Source: Paracraurococcus lichenis
GTDB lineage: Bacteria > Pseudomonadota > Alphaproteobacteria > Acetobacterales > Acetobacteraceae
NCBI RefSeq assembly: GCF_030657435.1
Contig: NZ_JAUTWS010000049.1
Location: 1 to 41,577 of the forward strand
Direction: 5' to 3'
Length of the DNA stretch: 41,577 nucleotides
Positions 41,519-41,577 of this stretch are shown here, one piece after another (positions within the stretch are counted from its first letter, which is position 1; every line of letters starts with the position of its first letter). A program made the position numbers and the translations under genes. The notes under the pieces are model-generated. The model saw only the letters and a program-made list of their open reading frames with translations, did no database searches and was not told where the DNA came from.

Positions 41519-41577
41519 ACCGCCCCGGGTTTGCCGGAGGCTGGTTTGCTTGGGTCACGCCGCCATAGCGGGCGCCT

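Overview
The window looks like an accessory region, possibly plasmid or chromid-borne, of a GC-rich alphaproteobacterium, most likely in the Rhodospirillales/Acetobacteraceae. I infer this from the high GC, alphaproteobacterial-type Fur and Fur-box-like sites, a RhtX-type siderophore importer and many insertion-sequence remnants. No rRNA, tRNA, CRISPR array or origin was found.

Positions 1-12,400 hold a molybdenum- and aldehyde-related block. It contains a MoeA-like protein that lacks key residues, an aldo/keto reductase, two small related unknown proteins, a broken and an intact periplasmic molybdate-binding protein, an aldehyde dehydrogenase followed by a DUF779 gene, a protein with two Oxidored_molyb-type domains, and a WtpA-like molybdate/tungstate-binding protein. 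Two inverted repeats (2895-2918 and 9465-9488) resemble Mo-boxes bound by ModE-type regulators, and part of the first is repeated before the molybdate-binding genes. No ModE, permease (ModB/WtpB) or ATPase (ModC/WtpC) gene is present. The DUF779 gene is cut exactly by an IS1380-family element (5954-7715) with 5-bp target duplications.

Positions 12,400-20,700 carry transposase debris, a two-gene glycosyltransferase/acyltransferase unit, a PepSY-type periplasmic protein, a NarL-type response regulator with a small coupled open reading frame, and a divergent TonB-dependent receptor. The divergent promoter holds a tandem operator-like repeat.

Positions 20,800-35,550 form an iron block. A three-gene unit of unknown function (two genes paralogous) has a perfect Fur-box-like palindrome upstream. 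Next comes an MFS exporter, divergent from an iucA-iucB-iucC-iucD operon whose genes all overlap by 4 bp, as expected for an aerobactin-type hydroxamate-citrate siderophore. A second Fur-box-like site sits between the divergent genes and a third overlaps the iucD stop codon. The third precedes a small RTX (Ca-binding, probably type I-secreted) protein, followed by an IutA-like receptor, a small unknown protein and a RhtX/FptX-type importer. A Fur-family regulator in unusually AT-rich DNA closes the block. Together the genes give synthesis, export, outer-membrane uptake, inner-membrane uptake and regulation, plus an unexplained secreted RTX protein.

Positions 35,550-41,577 are mostly mobile DNA: a frameshifted IS1595 element, an IS66 transposase with a pRiA4b ORF-3-like companion, a 200-bp repeat of debris seen at 12.7 kb, a PAS-histidine kinase, a decayed IS701 transposase and the start of an ISL3 transposase.
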